64,000 nucleotides of DNA, from the NCBI RefSeq assembly GCF_002295115.1, contig NZ_NSFV01000006.1, positions 322,501-386,500 on the forward strand, given 5' to 3'. Under the pieces are notes generated by a model that searched no databases, was not told the DNA's origin, and saw only the letters and a program-made list of their open reading frames with translations. Shown piece after piece: positions 17,444-26,050 of this stretch. Position numbers and translations under genes: made by a program. The DNA comes from Mesorhizobium sp. WSM4311 (lineage in GTDB: Bacteria > Pseudomonadota > Alphaproteobacteria > Rhizobiales > Rhizobiaceae). Each line of letters begins with the position of its first letter. The first letter of the stretch is position 1.

Positions 17444-17702
17444 GTTCTCCTCCTGGAGGGAAATAGAGACGGGCCAAAATACCACTTTTAAGGCCTTGCG
17501 TCGATTTCGCAGGCGAGGGGGAGGAGGGCCTTTGCCGCGAATCCGGTGTCCGATTTCAGATGCCCAATTCACTTATGCCTTTTTGGCTCCGGGTTGATCA
17601 AAGGAAGCCTCCAGACTGTTCGAAAGCGATCCTGGCATTCGGGGAGCCGGCATCGCGGTTGCCATGCGGTATCCCTAGGCGTATCAGCCTTCCACGTCCC
17701 TT
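17444..17702. other. Intergenic region without recognised features
   Basis: This 259-bp stretch separates the divergent cysteine-rich gene and the chloride channel gene. It is mixed in base composition. A plus-strand open frame (17310-17597) overlaps the cysteine-rich gene but lacks a ribosome site and family features. No clear promoter, repeat or terminator was recognised. Confidence 0.5.
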
Positions 17703-19505
17703 TTGATATCGGCGAGCCGCCCGGTGCTTTCCAGAAACCAGCCACAAGTCTACGCCCGCCGGCTGCGTGCGGTGCTTCTGAGGTCAATTCCGCTGCTCGA
17801 GGCGCGCGGCATCGCAGTGGTCATGCTGGCGGGCGCCGTCGGCGTCATGGCGGGTATACTGGTCACCGCGATGAGCCAGATCGTGCAGGATCTGCACGGG
17901 TTGTTGTTCGGCGTTCAGCCCGGTGGCCGGCTTTCGGGCATGTTCTCGCTCGCCAATCCCATGCAGGCGCTGATCCCGCCGGTCGGCGGCGCCCTGCTCG
18001 GCCTGACGGTGATATGGCTGCGGCTGCGGAAATTCCGCACACCCGTCGATCCGATCGAGGCCAACGCGCTCTATGGCGGTCGCATGTCGCTGACCGACAC
18101 CTTCATCATCGCCGGCCAGACGATGATCTCCAGCGGCTTCGGCGCTTCGGTCGGCCTGGAAGCCGGCTACACGCAGGTCGGCTCCGGTCTGGCGTCGCGG
18201 CTGGCGCGCATCTTCAGGCTGCGCCGCAATGATGTCCGCATCCTCGTCGGCTGCGGTGCGGCCGGGGCCATCGCCGCCGCCTTCGACGCGCCGCTGACCG
18301 GGGCCTTCTATGGCTTCGAACTGGTCATCGGCATCTACTCGGTCGCCAATGTCGCGCCTGTCATGACGGCCGCGATCTCGGCCTCGCTGACCGCGGAAAT
18401 GTTCGGCGGCGTGCCGTTTCCGCTGGAGCTTTCTGGGCTGCCGCAACTGACCCCCAGCCAGTATGTGCCGTTCCTGCTGCTCGGGCTGCTGGGCGGCGCG
18501 GCCTCGATCGCCATCATGCAGCTGGTGACGCTGATCGAGCGCGGTTTCAACAGGCTGTCGGTCGATGCCTCGCTGCGTCCCGTCGTCGGCGGTGTCATCG
18601 TCGGCCTGCTGGGGCTGATCACGCCGCAGGTCCTGTCCAGCGGCCATGGCGCGCTGCACCGCGAATTCGCGATGAACTATGGGCTGACCGTGGTGGCCAG
18701 CGTCTTCGTGCTGAAATTGGCGGCGTCAGCCATCTCGCTGGGCTCGGGCTTTCGCGGCGGCCTGTTCTTCGCCTCGCTGTTCCTCGGTGCGCTGCTTGGC
18801 AAGGCATTCGCCGGTGTGATGGCGCTGGTCTCGCCGGCGACCGGCATCGACCCTTCGGTTGCCGCCGTCGTCGGCATGACCTCGCTTGCCGTCGGTGTCG
18901 TCGGCGGTCCGCTGACGATGACCTTCCTGGCGCTGGAATCGACCCGCGACCTGACGCTCACCGGCGTCGTGCTGGCCGCCTCGATCATGGCGGCGATCCT
19001 GGTGCGCGAAACCTTCGGCTATTCGTTCTCGACATGGCGCTTCCATCTGCGCGGCGAGACGATCCGCAGCGCCCACGATGTCGGCTGGATGCGCAGCCTG
19101 ACCGTCGGCTCGATGATGCGCAAGGACATCAAGACCATCGATGCCGCGACGACGCTGGCCGACTTCCGCAAGCAGATCCCGCTGGGTTCGGCGCAGCGCG
19201 TCATCGCCGTCGACCCGGGCGACCAGTATGTCGGCGTGCTGATCGTGGCCGAACTGCACAGCGATCCCGCCGGCGGCGAGGCGCCGGTGCGCGATCTCGC
19301 GCAGTACAAGGATGCCGTCCTGGTGCCCAGCATGAACGTGCAGGCCGCCGCCGAGACGTTTCAGCGCGCCGGCGCCGAGGAACTGGCCGTCGTCGAGGAT
19401 TTCACCGACCACATCGTGCTCGGTCTGCTGACCGAGGGCCATCTGATGCGGCGCTATGCCGAGGAACTCGAAAAGGCGCGCCGGGACCTGTCGGGCGAAG
19501 GATAA
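17703..19505 (+). CDS. CLC-family chloride channel or transporter with C-terminal CBS domains
   Basis: A 600-residue CLC protein. The membrane part spans residues about 35-440. The gating-glutamate motif appears as GASVGLEAGYTQVGSG (Glu153), followed by GCGAAGAIAAAFDAPLTGAF and GSGFRGGLFFASLFLGALLG, the family's ion-path motifs. Residues about 455-595 form a pair of CBS domains, a usual cytoplasmic regulatory unit. The start used is a TTG without a convincing ribosome site; GTG eight codons in or ATG at residue 41 are alternatives. Whether it is a Cl-/H+ exchanger or a channel cannot be told from sequence alone. Confidence 0.9.
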   Translation: MISASRPVLSRNQPQVYARRLRAVLLRSIPLLEARGIAVVMLAGAVGVMAGILVTAMSQIVQDLHGLLFGVQPGGRLSGMFSLANPMQALIPPVGGALLGLTVIWLRLRKFRTPVDPIEANALYGGRMSLTDTFIIAGQTMISSGFGASVGLEAGYTQVGSGLASRLARIFRLRRNDVRILVGCGAAGAIAAAFDAPLTGAFYGFELVIGIYSVANVAPVMTAAISASLTAEMFGGVPFPLELSGLPQLTPSQYVPFLLLGLLGGAASIAIMQLVTLIERGFNRLSVDASLRPVVGGVIVGLLGLITPQVLSSGHGALHREFAMNYGLTVVASVFVLKLAASAISLGSGFRGGLFFASLFLGALLGKAFAGVMALVSPATGIDPSVAAVVGMTSLAVGVVGGPLTMTFLALESTRDLTLTGVVLAASIMAAILVRETFGYSFSTWRFHLRGETIRSAHDVGWMRSLTVGSMMRKDIKTIDAATTLADFRKQIPLGSAQRVIAVDPGDQYVGVLIVAELHSDPAGGEAPVRDLAQYKDAVLVPSMNVQAAAETFQRAGAEELAVVEDFTDHIVLGLLTEGHLMRRYAEELEKARRDLSGEG

Positions 19506-19624
19506 GGCTTCTCCCTACGCGCCCCCTTGTCAATCGGCGGCGCGGCTTGCTCACGTGACCCTTCCGACTTGCAGCCTGGCCCAGCGACTGGCCCTGTTCT
19601 GGCGCCCATACATGGCTTGTCAGT

Positions 19625-19643
19625 TGTACAGTGGTACTGTACA
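19625..19643. promoter_or_regulatory. Inverted repeat TGTACAGT-n3-ACTGTACA upstream of regulator
   Basis: Perfect 8-bp arms at 19625-19632 and 19636-19643 with a 3-bp centre, 27 bp before the start codon of the XRE-cupin regulator. The position and symmetry suggest an autoregulatory operator. A second copy was not found before the transporter genes. Confidence 0.55.
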
Positions 19644-19670
19644 TGTTGTTAAGTGCGGTGAGGAGACGGC

Positions 19671-20330
19671 ATGAGCAAGGGGTCGGACAAGGCTTCGTCG
19701 AAAACGGGCGAGACACCGGTCGCGACGCACGCCCACCAAGTGCTGGGCATGCGCCTCAAAAGCCTTCGCCTCGCCCGCAGGCTGTCCCTGCGCGAGCTTG
19801 CGGAAGCAACCGGGACGAGCGCAAGTTTCATCAGCCAGCTCGAACGCGGCCTGACAGGGGCCAGCACCGCCTCGCTCAACCAGATGGCTTCGGCGCTCGG
19901 CGTCAGCGTCGCCATGCTGTTCGAGGAAAGCACGGCGCAAAACCATGGCGTTCTGAGGCGAAGCGAGCGGCCGAGCCTGCCGCCCAGCGACGGCTGCCGC
20001 AAGATGCTGCTGTCGCGCCCGCCGCTGAGCGACATGGAGGTCTATGTCGGGGAATTCGACATTGGTGGCTCGACCGGGCCCGATCGCTACACCCATGGCG
20101 ACGCGCACGAGATGCTCGTCGTGCTGCGCGGGGTCGTCGAGGTCTCGCTCGGCGACGCCCGTCACGTGCTCGAGGAGGGCGACAGCATCGAATACACGAC
20201 TTCGACACCGCATCGCTCGGAGAACATCGGCAGCGGCCGAGCCGAAGTGATGTGGATCATCGCGCCGCCGACCTCGGTGCGCGCCGAGCTCGATCAATAT
20301 ACGGCCTGGAAACCGCTCGCGGCCAGGTAG
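19671..20330 (+). CDS. XRE-family regulator with C-terminal cupin domain
   Basis: A 219-residue regulator with an N-terminal helix-turn-helix (residues about 25-82: GMRLKSLRLARRLSLRELAE, then TSASFISQLERG) and a C-terminal cupin sensor domain (about 130-205: HGDAHEMLVVLRGVVEVSLG and EEGDSIEYTTSTPHRSEN). This layout is that of PuuR-type regulators of polyamine use. The ATG has GAGGAG just upstream. It heads the transporter/oxidase gene group and probably controls it in response to the transported amine. Confidence 0.9.
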   Translation: MSKGSDKASSKTGETPVATHAHQVLGMRLKSLRLARRLSLRELAEATGTSASFISQLERGLTGASTASLNQMASALGVSVAMLFEESTAQNHGVLRRSERPSLPPSDGCRKMLLSRPPLSDMEVYVGEFDIGGSTGPDRYTHGDAHEMLVVLRGVVEVSLGDARHVLEEGDSIEYTTSTPHRSENIGSGRAEVMWIIAPPTSVRAELDQYTAWKPLAAR

Positions 20331-20369
20331 CTCCAATCCAATGCGGGCATCAATGGGAGAATGACAATC

Positions 20370-21446
20370 ATGCAGAAGACGAAAGCTTTGTATCTCAGCG
20401 CCGTGATGGCGCTTGGCGTGCTGGCAACCGCAGCGTTCGCGCAGGAGAAGCCGGTGGCGGGCGAAGTCAAGGAGGGGTCGCTGAAGGGCAAGACCCTGAC
20501 GTTCGTCTCCTATGGCGGCATCTACCAGGACGGCCAGGCCGCGGCGCTGAAGGAGTTCGTCGACAAGTCCGGCGTCAAGTTGCTCAATGACGGTCCGACC
20601 GAGATCGCCAAGCTGCAGGCGCAGGTCGAGTCCGGCAATGTCACCTGGGACGTTGTCGATACCGACGACCTGCCGCCTTATGTCTATTGCGGCAAGCTGT
20701 TCCAGAAGCTGGATCTGACGAAGCTCGACGTCTCGAAAATCCCGGAAGGCCAGGTTGGCGAATGTTCGGTGCCGGCGATGAATTACGGCGTCGTGCTGAT
20801 GTACAACAAGGAGAAGTACAAGGATAATCCGCCCAAGAGCTGGGCCGACTTCTTCGATACGGCAAAGTTCCCGGGCGTGCGCGGAATCGACGGCTCCGGC
20901 AGCCCGACGGGCGGCTTGCTGGAACAGGCGTTCAAGGTTGCCGGCGGCGATCCGAAGGCGATGACGGTGGCCGATATCGACAAGGCCATCGATGTGGTCC
21001 GCAAGCTCGGCCCCGATACCATCTTCTGGAAAACGGGCGCTGAATCGCAGCAACTCGCCGAATCCGGCGAGGCCGACATGCTGATGATGTGGACGGGCCG
21101 CGCCATGACCGCGGTCAAGAACGGCGCCAAATACGCGCCGGCCTGGCAGGATTGGCTGGTGGTGATGGACCAGATGACGATCCCGGTCGGCGTCAAGGAT
21201 ACGGATGCATCCTACGCGCTGCTCAATGCCTATCTCGGCAAGCACGCACAGGAGGTCCTGGCGGAGCAGACCTCCTACACGCCGATCAACAGCGATGCCC
21301 AGCCCAAGGTCGACGCTTCCGTCTCCGCCTTCCTGACCAACACGCCGGAACGCCAGAAGCAGGGCTACAAGCAGAACTTCAAGTTCTGGGTTCCGAACTT
21401 CGCGGTGGCGCAGGAAAAGTGGTCGGCGCTGATGGCCGGCAACTGA
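20370..21446 (+). CDS. ABC transporter substrate-binding protein, polyamine type
   Basis: A periplasmic binding protein of about 358 residues, of the PotD/PotF family (type 2 fold). It starts with a signal peptide (MQKTKALYLSAVMALGVLATAAFAQ) and then TLTFVSYGGIYQDGQAAALK, typical of spermidine/putrescine-type binders. The ATG at 20370 was preferred because GGGAGA sits at proper distance, whereas the ATG at 20361 lies directly on it. It is followed by two permeases and an ATPase. The ligand could be a polyamine or a related amine or opine. Confidence 0.9.
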   Translation: MQKTKALYLSAVMALGVLATAAFAQEKPVAGEVKEGSLKGKTLTFVSYGGIYQDGQAAALKEFVDKSGVKLLNDGPTEIAKLQAQVESGNVTWDVVDTDDLPPYVYCGKLFQKLDLTKLDVSKIPEGQVGECSVPAMNYGVVLMYNKEKYKDNPPKSWADFFDTAKFPGVRGIDGSGSPTGGLLEQAFKVAGGDPKAMTVADIDKAIDVVRKLGPDTIFWKTGAESQQLAESGEADMLMMWTGRAMTAVKNGAKYAPAWQDWLVVMDQMTIPVGVKDTDASYALLNAYLGKHAQEVLAEQTSYTPINSDAQPKVDASVSAFLTNTPERQKQGYKQNFKFWVPNFAVAQEKWSALMAGN

Positions 21447-21468
21447 CCGGCTGACGGAGGCAAAGCCC

Positions 21469-22335
21469 GTGAGCGCGCTCGAACCGACAACGCCTTCCGT
21501 CGCGAAACGGGGTTGGGTATCGCGGCCTTTCGCGCTCACGCTGCCGGCGCTGATCCTGCTGGCAGCCGTCATCGGCTATCCGCTGCTCACCATCATGGTG
21601 CGCAGCCTCTCGGAACCGCAATGGGGCGTGCAGAATTACCTCTGGTTCTTCGGCGCGCCCGTCAATCTCACGGTGCTCCAGCGCACCTTTGTCATCTCGG
21701 CGTGGGTTACGGTCGTCTGTGTGGTCTGCGCATATCCCTATGCCTATCTGATGACCGCCGTCGGGCCGCGCGTGCGGCTTGTCCTGGTGCTTTGCGTACT
21801 GATCCCGTTCTGGGTGAGCGGGGTCGTACGCACGCTCTCATGGGTGATTCTGCTGCAGGATTCAGGTGTCATCAATTCGCTGCTGCGCGCGGCCGGGTTC
21901 GATGGCATCCGTCTGATCCGCACCCAGACCGGCGTGGTCATCGGCATGGCGCAGGTGCTGCTGCCCTTCATGATCCTGCCGCTCTACTCGGTGATGAAAG
22001 GTATCGACCTCAGGCTGATGCGGGCGGCGCAAAGCCTGGGCGCCCGGCCTTCGCGCGCGTTCTTCACGGTGTACCTGCCGCTGTCGCTGCCGGGCGTCTA
22101 TGCCGGCGCGATCATCGTCTTCATCCTGGCGCTGGGCTTCTACATCACGCCGGCACTGCTCGGCGGCCCGCGCTCGACCATGCTGTCGACCCTGGTGCAG
22201 ACCCAGGTGCTGAGCCTTTTGCAATGGGGCCGCGGCGGTGCCATGGGCGTGGTGCTTTTGGTCACCACCTTCGTGCTCCTGGCGCTGGCGGCCCCGGTGA
22301 TGCGCTCTCGCTATCGGGAAGCGGGGCGGCGCTGA
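21469..22335 (+). CDS. ABC transporter permease, PotB-like
   Basis: A 288-residue membrane protein with six spans and the permease EAA-type loop (MRAAQSLGARPSRAFFTVYLPLSLPG near residues 185-210). The start codon is GTG, 22 bp after the binding-protein stop, with GGAGG upstream. Its stop overlaps the next permease start by one base (TGATG). It forms the transmembrane channel with the second permease. Confidence 0.92.
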   Translation: MSALEPTTPSVAKRGWVSRPFALTLPALILLAAVIGYPLLTIMVRSLSEPQWGVQNYLWFFGAPVNLTVLQRTFVISAWVTVVCVVCAYPYAYLMTAVGPRVRLVLVLCVLIPFWVSGVVRTLSWVILLQDSGVINSLLRAAGFDGIRLIRTQTGVVIGMAQVLLPFMILPLYSVMKGIDLRLMRAAQSLGARPSRAFFTVYLPLSLPGVYAGAIIVFILALGFYITPALLGGPRSTMLSTLVQTQVLSLLQWGRGGAMGVVLLVTTFVLLALAAPVMRSRYREAGRR

Positions 22336-23132
22336 TGGAAATGAAGCCGCTCACACGCGTCATCCTCGGCCTCGTCTGCCTGCTGGTGGCGATATGGCTT
22401 GTCGCGCCGACGCTGGTCGTGGTGCCGATGTCGTTCAATGAGAACAAGTCGCTCGCCTTCCCGCCGCAGGGCTTCTCCTGGCAATGGTACCTGAACTTCG
22501 TCACCAATCCGGACTGGATGTCGAGCTTCCTGAACTCGGTGAAGGTCGCCTCGATCGTGGCGGTGCTGGCGACAGTGCTCGGCACGCTTGCCGCCTTCGG
22601 CCTCGACCGCATGAAAGCGCGGCCGGCCAACCTCCTGCGCATGCTCATGCTGACGCCCATGGTGGTCCCCGGCGTTGTGCTGGCCATCGGAATCTACGCG
22701 GTCTATCTCGACGCCCATCTCGTCGGCACGCTGACCGGCTTTGTGCTGGCCCACACCATCCTTGCGCTTCCCTTCGTGCTGATCGCGGTCTCGGCCAGCC
22801 TCGAAGTGTTCGACAGGCGCCTCGAGACGGCGGCGGCGAGTCTCGGCGCGGGAGCGCTGACCGCGTTCCGCACGGTGACCTTGCCGCTGATCCTGCCCGG
22901 CATCCTGTCCGGCCTGCTCTTCGCCTTCGCCACCTCCTTCGACGAGATCGTCGTGTCGCTGTTCATCACCAACCCCTATCTCAAGACCTTGCCCGTGCAG
23001 ATATTCTCTTCCATCACCCGCGACGCCGACCCGACCGTTGCCGCCGTCGGCACCATCTTGCTTTTCGCCACCACGATCCTGATCGGCGGCGGCATGCTTC
23101 TTCTTGGCCGCGAGCGGAAAGGATCCCAATGA
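22335..23132 (+). CDS. ABC transporter permease, PotC-like
   Basis: A 265-residue permease with six spans and the EAA-type loop (TAAASLGAGALTAFRTVTLPLILPG). Members of this class follow PotB-like permeases and insert the second half of the channel. The ATG at 22335 overlaps the previous stop; ATG 22341 is a close alternative. Its last 4 bp overlap the ATPase gene, consistent with coupling. Confidence 0.92.
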   Translation: MEMKPLTRVILGLVCLLVAIWLVAPTLVVVPMSFNENKSLAFPPQGFSWQWYLNFVTNPDWMSSFLNSVKVASIVAVLATVLGTLAAFGLDRMKARPANLLRMLMLTPMVVPGVVLAIGIYAVYLDAHLVGTLTGFVLAHTILALPFVLIAVSASLEVFDRRLETAAASLGAGALTAFRTVTLPLILPGILSGLLFAFATSFDEIVVSLFITNPYLKTLPVQIFSSITRDADPTVAAVGTILLFATTILIGGGMLLLGRERKGSQ

Positions 23133-24244
23133 AGCCGGGACAGGAGAGCAAGGGCGCGGCGATCGATCTCGAATCGATCAGCAAGGCCTATGGCGGCTTC
23201 AAGGCGCTGGACGGCGTGTCGCTACGCATCGAGCCCGGCGAGTTCATGACGCTGCTCGGCCCGAGCGGTTCCGGCAAGACCACGACGCTGAATGTCGTGG
23301 CCGGCTTCACCGACCTGACGAGCGGCAAGCTGCTGGTCGGCGGCAGGAACGTCGTCGGCGTGCCGGCGCACAAGCGCAATATCGGCGTCGTCTTCCAGCA
23401 CTACGCGCTGTTCCCGCATATGAGCGTCGGCCGCAACGTCGCCTATCCGCTGACGCTGCGTGGCGTCGATCAGGCAGAGCGAAAGGCGCGCGTGGCCAGG
23501 GCGCTCGATATGGTCAAGATGGGCGACTTCGCGCATCGCTATCCCAGTGAGCTGTCAGGCGGTCAGCAGCAGCGCGTGGCGCTGGCCCGCGCCATCGTCT
23601 TCGATCCGCCACTGTTGCTGATGGACGAGCCGCTCGGCGCGCTCGACAAGAAGCTGCGCGAATGGCTTCAGCTCGAGATCAAGCGCATCCATCGCGAGCT
23701 CGGCACGACCTTCGTCTATGTGACGCACGACCAGGAAGAGGCGCTGGTCCTGTCGGACCGCATCGCCGTGTTCAATCGCGGGCGCATCGAGCAGGTCGGC
23801 ACCGGCCGCGAGCTCTACGATGAGCCGACGACGCTGTTCGTCGGCCGCTTCATCGGCGACTCCACGGTGCTGCGCGGAGAGGCGCGCAGCGACGGCGTGA
23901 GCACGGCGCTGCGTATTGCCGGCGAGACGGTGACTGCGCCGCGCCGGATCGCGGGCGAAGCCAGCCCGGTCATGCTGCTGCGCCCCGAAAAGCTCGCCAT
24001 CCGCCGGCCCGGTCAGGACGCGGCGGGCACCTCCAACCGGCTGCCGGGGACGATCGCGGAAGCCATCTATCTCGGCTCGGGATCGAAATACGAAGTCAGG
24101 CTCGCCGACGGCTCCATGGCGATCGTGCGCACACCGCTGACCGGCGACAGTTTCGGCCTTGGCGACAAGGTGGAGCTCTGCTTCGACGGTGCCGACGCCA
24201 AGCTTCTGGCCGATGACAGCTCGGCCGATGCGACGCTGACCTGA
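23129..24244 (+). CDS. ABC transporter ATP-binding protein, PotA-like
   Basis: A 371-residue ATPase. Walker A is GPSGSGKT (44-51), the signature LSGGQQQR starts at 142, and Walker B LLLMDEP has D166 and E167. A switch His is in YVTHDQEEA. A C-terminal TOBE-type domain (about 285-365, LPGTIAEAIYLGSGSKYEVR) is typical of polyamine-type importers. It overlaps the second permease by 4 bp and energises that transporter. Confidence 0.95.
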   Translation: MKPGQESKGAAIDLESISKAYGGFKALDGVSLRIEPGEFMTLLGPSGSGKTTTLNVVAGFTDLTSGKLLVGGRNVVGVPAHKRNIGVVFQHYALFPHMSVGRNVAYPLTLRGVDQAERKARVARALDMVKMGDFAHRYPSELSGGQQQRVALARAIVFDPPLLLMDEPLGALDKKLREWLQLEIKRIHRELGTTFVYVTHDQEEALVLSDRIAVFNRGRIEQVGTGRELYDEPTTLFVGRFIGDSTVLRGEARSDGVSTALRIAGETVTAPRRIAGEASPVMLLRPEKLAIRRPGQDAAGTSNRLPGTIAEAIYLGSGSKYEVRLADGSMAIVRTPLTGDSFGLGDKVELCFDGADAKLLADDSSADATLT

Positions 24245-24268
24245 TCCAATCAATTCGAAAGTCATCCC

Positions 24269-25654
24269 ATGCAAGCCAAGCGCAACGGCGACATATCGTT
24301 CTGGTATGCGGATCTGGGAGGGGTTCCCGCGCCCCGGCCGCCCTTGCCTGGCGATATCGAGGCCGATATCGCCATCGTCGGCGCCGGCTATACCGGCCTG
24401 TGGACCGCCTATTATCTGAAGAAGGCGAGGCCCTCGCTGCGCATCGCGCTGATCGAACGCGAATTTGCCGGTTTCGGCGCTTCGGGCCGCAATGGCGGCT
24501 GGCTGTCGGGCGGCTTCTCCTGGTCGCGCGAAAAATATCTCAAGACCTCGACCCGGCAAGGTGTCAGCGCCATGCAGGCGGCCATGGCTGGCTGCGTCGA
24601 CGAGGTGATCCGGGTGGCGAGCGCGGAAGGCATCGATGCCGATATCCGCCGGGTCGATAATCTGACGGTGGCCACCAACCTGGCGCAGCTCGAACGCGCG
24701 CGCGAGGAGTGCGAAACGATCCGCGCCTGGGATGTCGATCCGACCCGCGTCGAAATGCTGGATCAAGCGGCGACGCGGGCGCGCATCAACATCCGCAATG
24801 TCATGGGCGGCTTCGTCGTCCACGGCCAGGCGCGGGTGCAGCCGGCCAAGCTGGTGCGCGGGCTTGCCGCCGCCGTCGAGCGCCTGGGCGTGCCGATCTA
24901 CGAACAGACGACGGTGACGGCCATCGCCGAGGGCCGCGTGACGACGAACCGCGGCACGGTGCGGGCGGAAACCATCATCCGCGCGACGGAGGGGTTTACA
25001 TCAGGCATTCCCGGCGAGGAACGGACCTGGCTGGCGCTCAACAGCGCGCAGATCGTCACCGAGCCGCTGTCCGAGGAGCTTTGGCGCCAGATCGGCTGGG
25101 AGGGTCACGAGCTTCTCGGCAACGCCGCCCACGCCTATTGCTATGCCCAGCGCACGCGCGAGGGGCGCATCACCATGGGCGGGCGCGGCGTGCCCTATCG
25201 CTACGGCTCGCGGACCGACGTCAATGGGCAGACGCAGCAGGCCACGATCGACCAGTTGCATCAGATCCTGACGACGCTGCTGCCGCAGACGGCGAACTGC
25301 CGCATCGAGCACGCCTGGTGCGGCGTGCTCGGCGTGCCGCGCGACTGGTGCACGACCGTCGGGCTCGATCCCGCGACCCGCATCGGCTGGGCCGGCGGCT
25401 ATGTCGGGCTTGGCGTGTCGAGCTCCAATCTTTCGGGGCGTACGCTGGCCGACCTGATCCTCGGCCAGGATACCGAGCTTACGAAGCTGCCCTGGGTCAA
25501 CCGCAAGGTCAGGCCATGGGAGCCGGAGCCGTTCCGCTGGCTTGGCGTGCATTCGATGTACCAGCTTTATCGCATCGCCGATGGGCGCGAGGCCGCTGGG
25601 CTTGCGCATACGTCGAAACTGGCCGCGCTCGCCGACGGCATTACCGGCCACTGA
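24269..25654 (+). CDS. FAD-dependent amine oxidoreductase (DAO family, PuuB-like)
   Basis: A 461-residue flavoenzyme of the D-amino-acid-oxidase fold. The dinucleotide motif is VGAGYTGLW from residue 37, followed by the conserved GASGRNGGW loop. The C-terminal cofactor block reads GWAGGYVGLGVSSSNLSGR. Best matches in type are gamma-glutamylputrescine oxidase and related amine or betaine oxidases. It lies 24 bp after the ATPase gene, so it probably oxidises what the transporter imports. The exact substrate is not visible. Confidence 0.88.
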   Translation: MQAKRNGDISFWYADLGGVPAPRPPLPGDIEADIAIVGAGYTGLWTAYYLKKARPSLRIALIEREFAGFGASGRNGGWLSGGFSWSREKYLKTSTRQGVSAMQAAMAGCVDEVIRVASAEGIDADIRRVDNLTVATNLAQLERAREECETIRAWDVDPTRVEMLDQAATRARINIRNVMGGFVVHGQARVQPAKLVRGLAAAVERLGVPIYEQTTVTAIAEGRVTTNRGTVRAETIIRATEGFTSGIPGEERTWLALNSAQIVTEPLSEELWRQIGWEGHELLGNAAHAYCYAQRTREGRITMGGRGVPYRYGSRTDVNGQTQQATIDQLHQILTTLLPQTANCRIEHAWCGVLGVPRDWCTTVGLDPATRIGWAGGYVGLGVSSSNLSGRTLADLILGQDTELTKLPWVNRKVRPWEPEPFRWLGVHSMYQLYRIADGREAAGLAHTSKLAALADGITGH

Positions 25655-25657
25655 CTG

Positions 25658-26026
25658 ATGGAGACCAGTTTGATCGACCTTTCGACCTTCCACGATCTCG
25701 CCAAGGCCGACATCGGCGCGTTCTCACCCAAGCCCACCTCCATCGAGGGGGACCAGGTCGAGGCCGTGCGCTCGCTTTTCCAATCGCCGGACGGGAGCGT
25801 CGACATCGGCATCTGGGAATGCACGCCCGGCCGCTTCACCGCCGACCGCTCGGCTTCGTCGGAGATATGCCATATCATTTCGGGGCGGGTCGAGGTGAGC
25901 CGCGCCGACGGCGAGGCGCGCGAACTGGGACCAGGCGACCTGCTCGTGCTGCCGCAGGGATGGAAGGGCGAATGGAGCATCCGCGAGACCACGCGCAAGC
26001 TCTACATGATCCAGTCGGCCGGCTGA
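25658..26026 (+). CDS. Cupin domain protein
   Basis: A 122-residue single-domain cupin of the DUF861/(S)-ureidoglycine aminohydrolase-like type (EICHIISGRVEVSRADGEAR, then LGPGDLLVLPQGWKGEWSI). It begins 3 bp after the oxidase stop, so it is the last gene of the transporter operon. Small cupins of this class are often found with amine oxidases, but the reaction is unknown. It converges with the MFS gene, whose stop is 24 bp away. Confidence 0.85.
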   Translation: METSLIDLSTFHDLAKADIGAFSPKPTSIEGDQVEAVRSLFQSPDGSVDIGIWECTPGRFTADRSASSEICHIISGRVEVSRADGEARELGPGDLLVLPQGWKGEWSIRETTRKLYMIQSAG

Positions 26027-26050
26027 TCGACTGATACCAGCTACCCGGGA

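Noticed and set aside
17310..17597. A 95-codon plus-strand open frame overlapping the cysteine-rich gene
   Set aside because: It has no ribosome site or known domain, while the opposite frame has a signal peptide, GGAGG and six cysteines.
19620..21572. A 650-codon minus-strand open frame opposite the XRE-cupin and binding-protein genes
   Set aside because: The opposite strand has clear families and signal peptide; this frame is compositionally a GC shadow.
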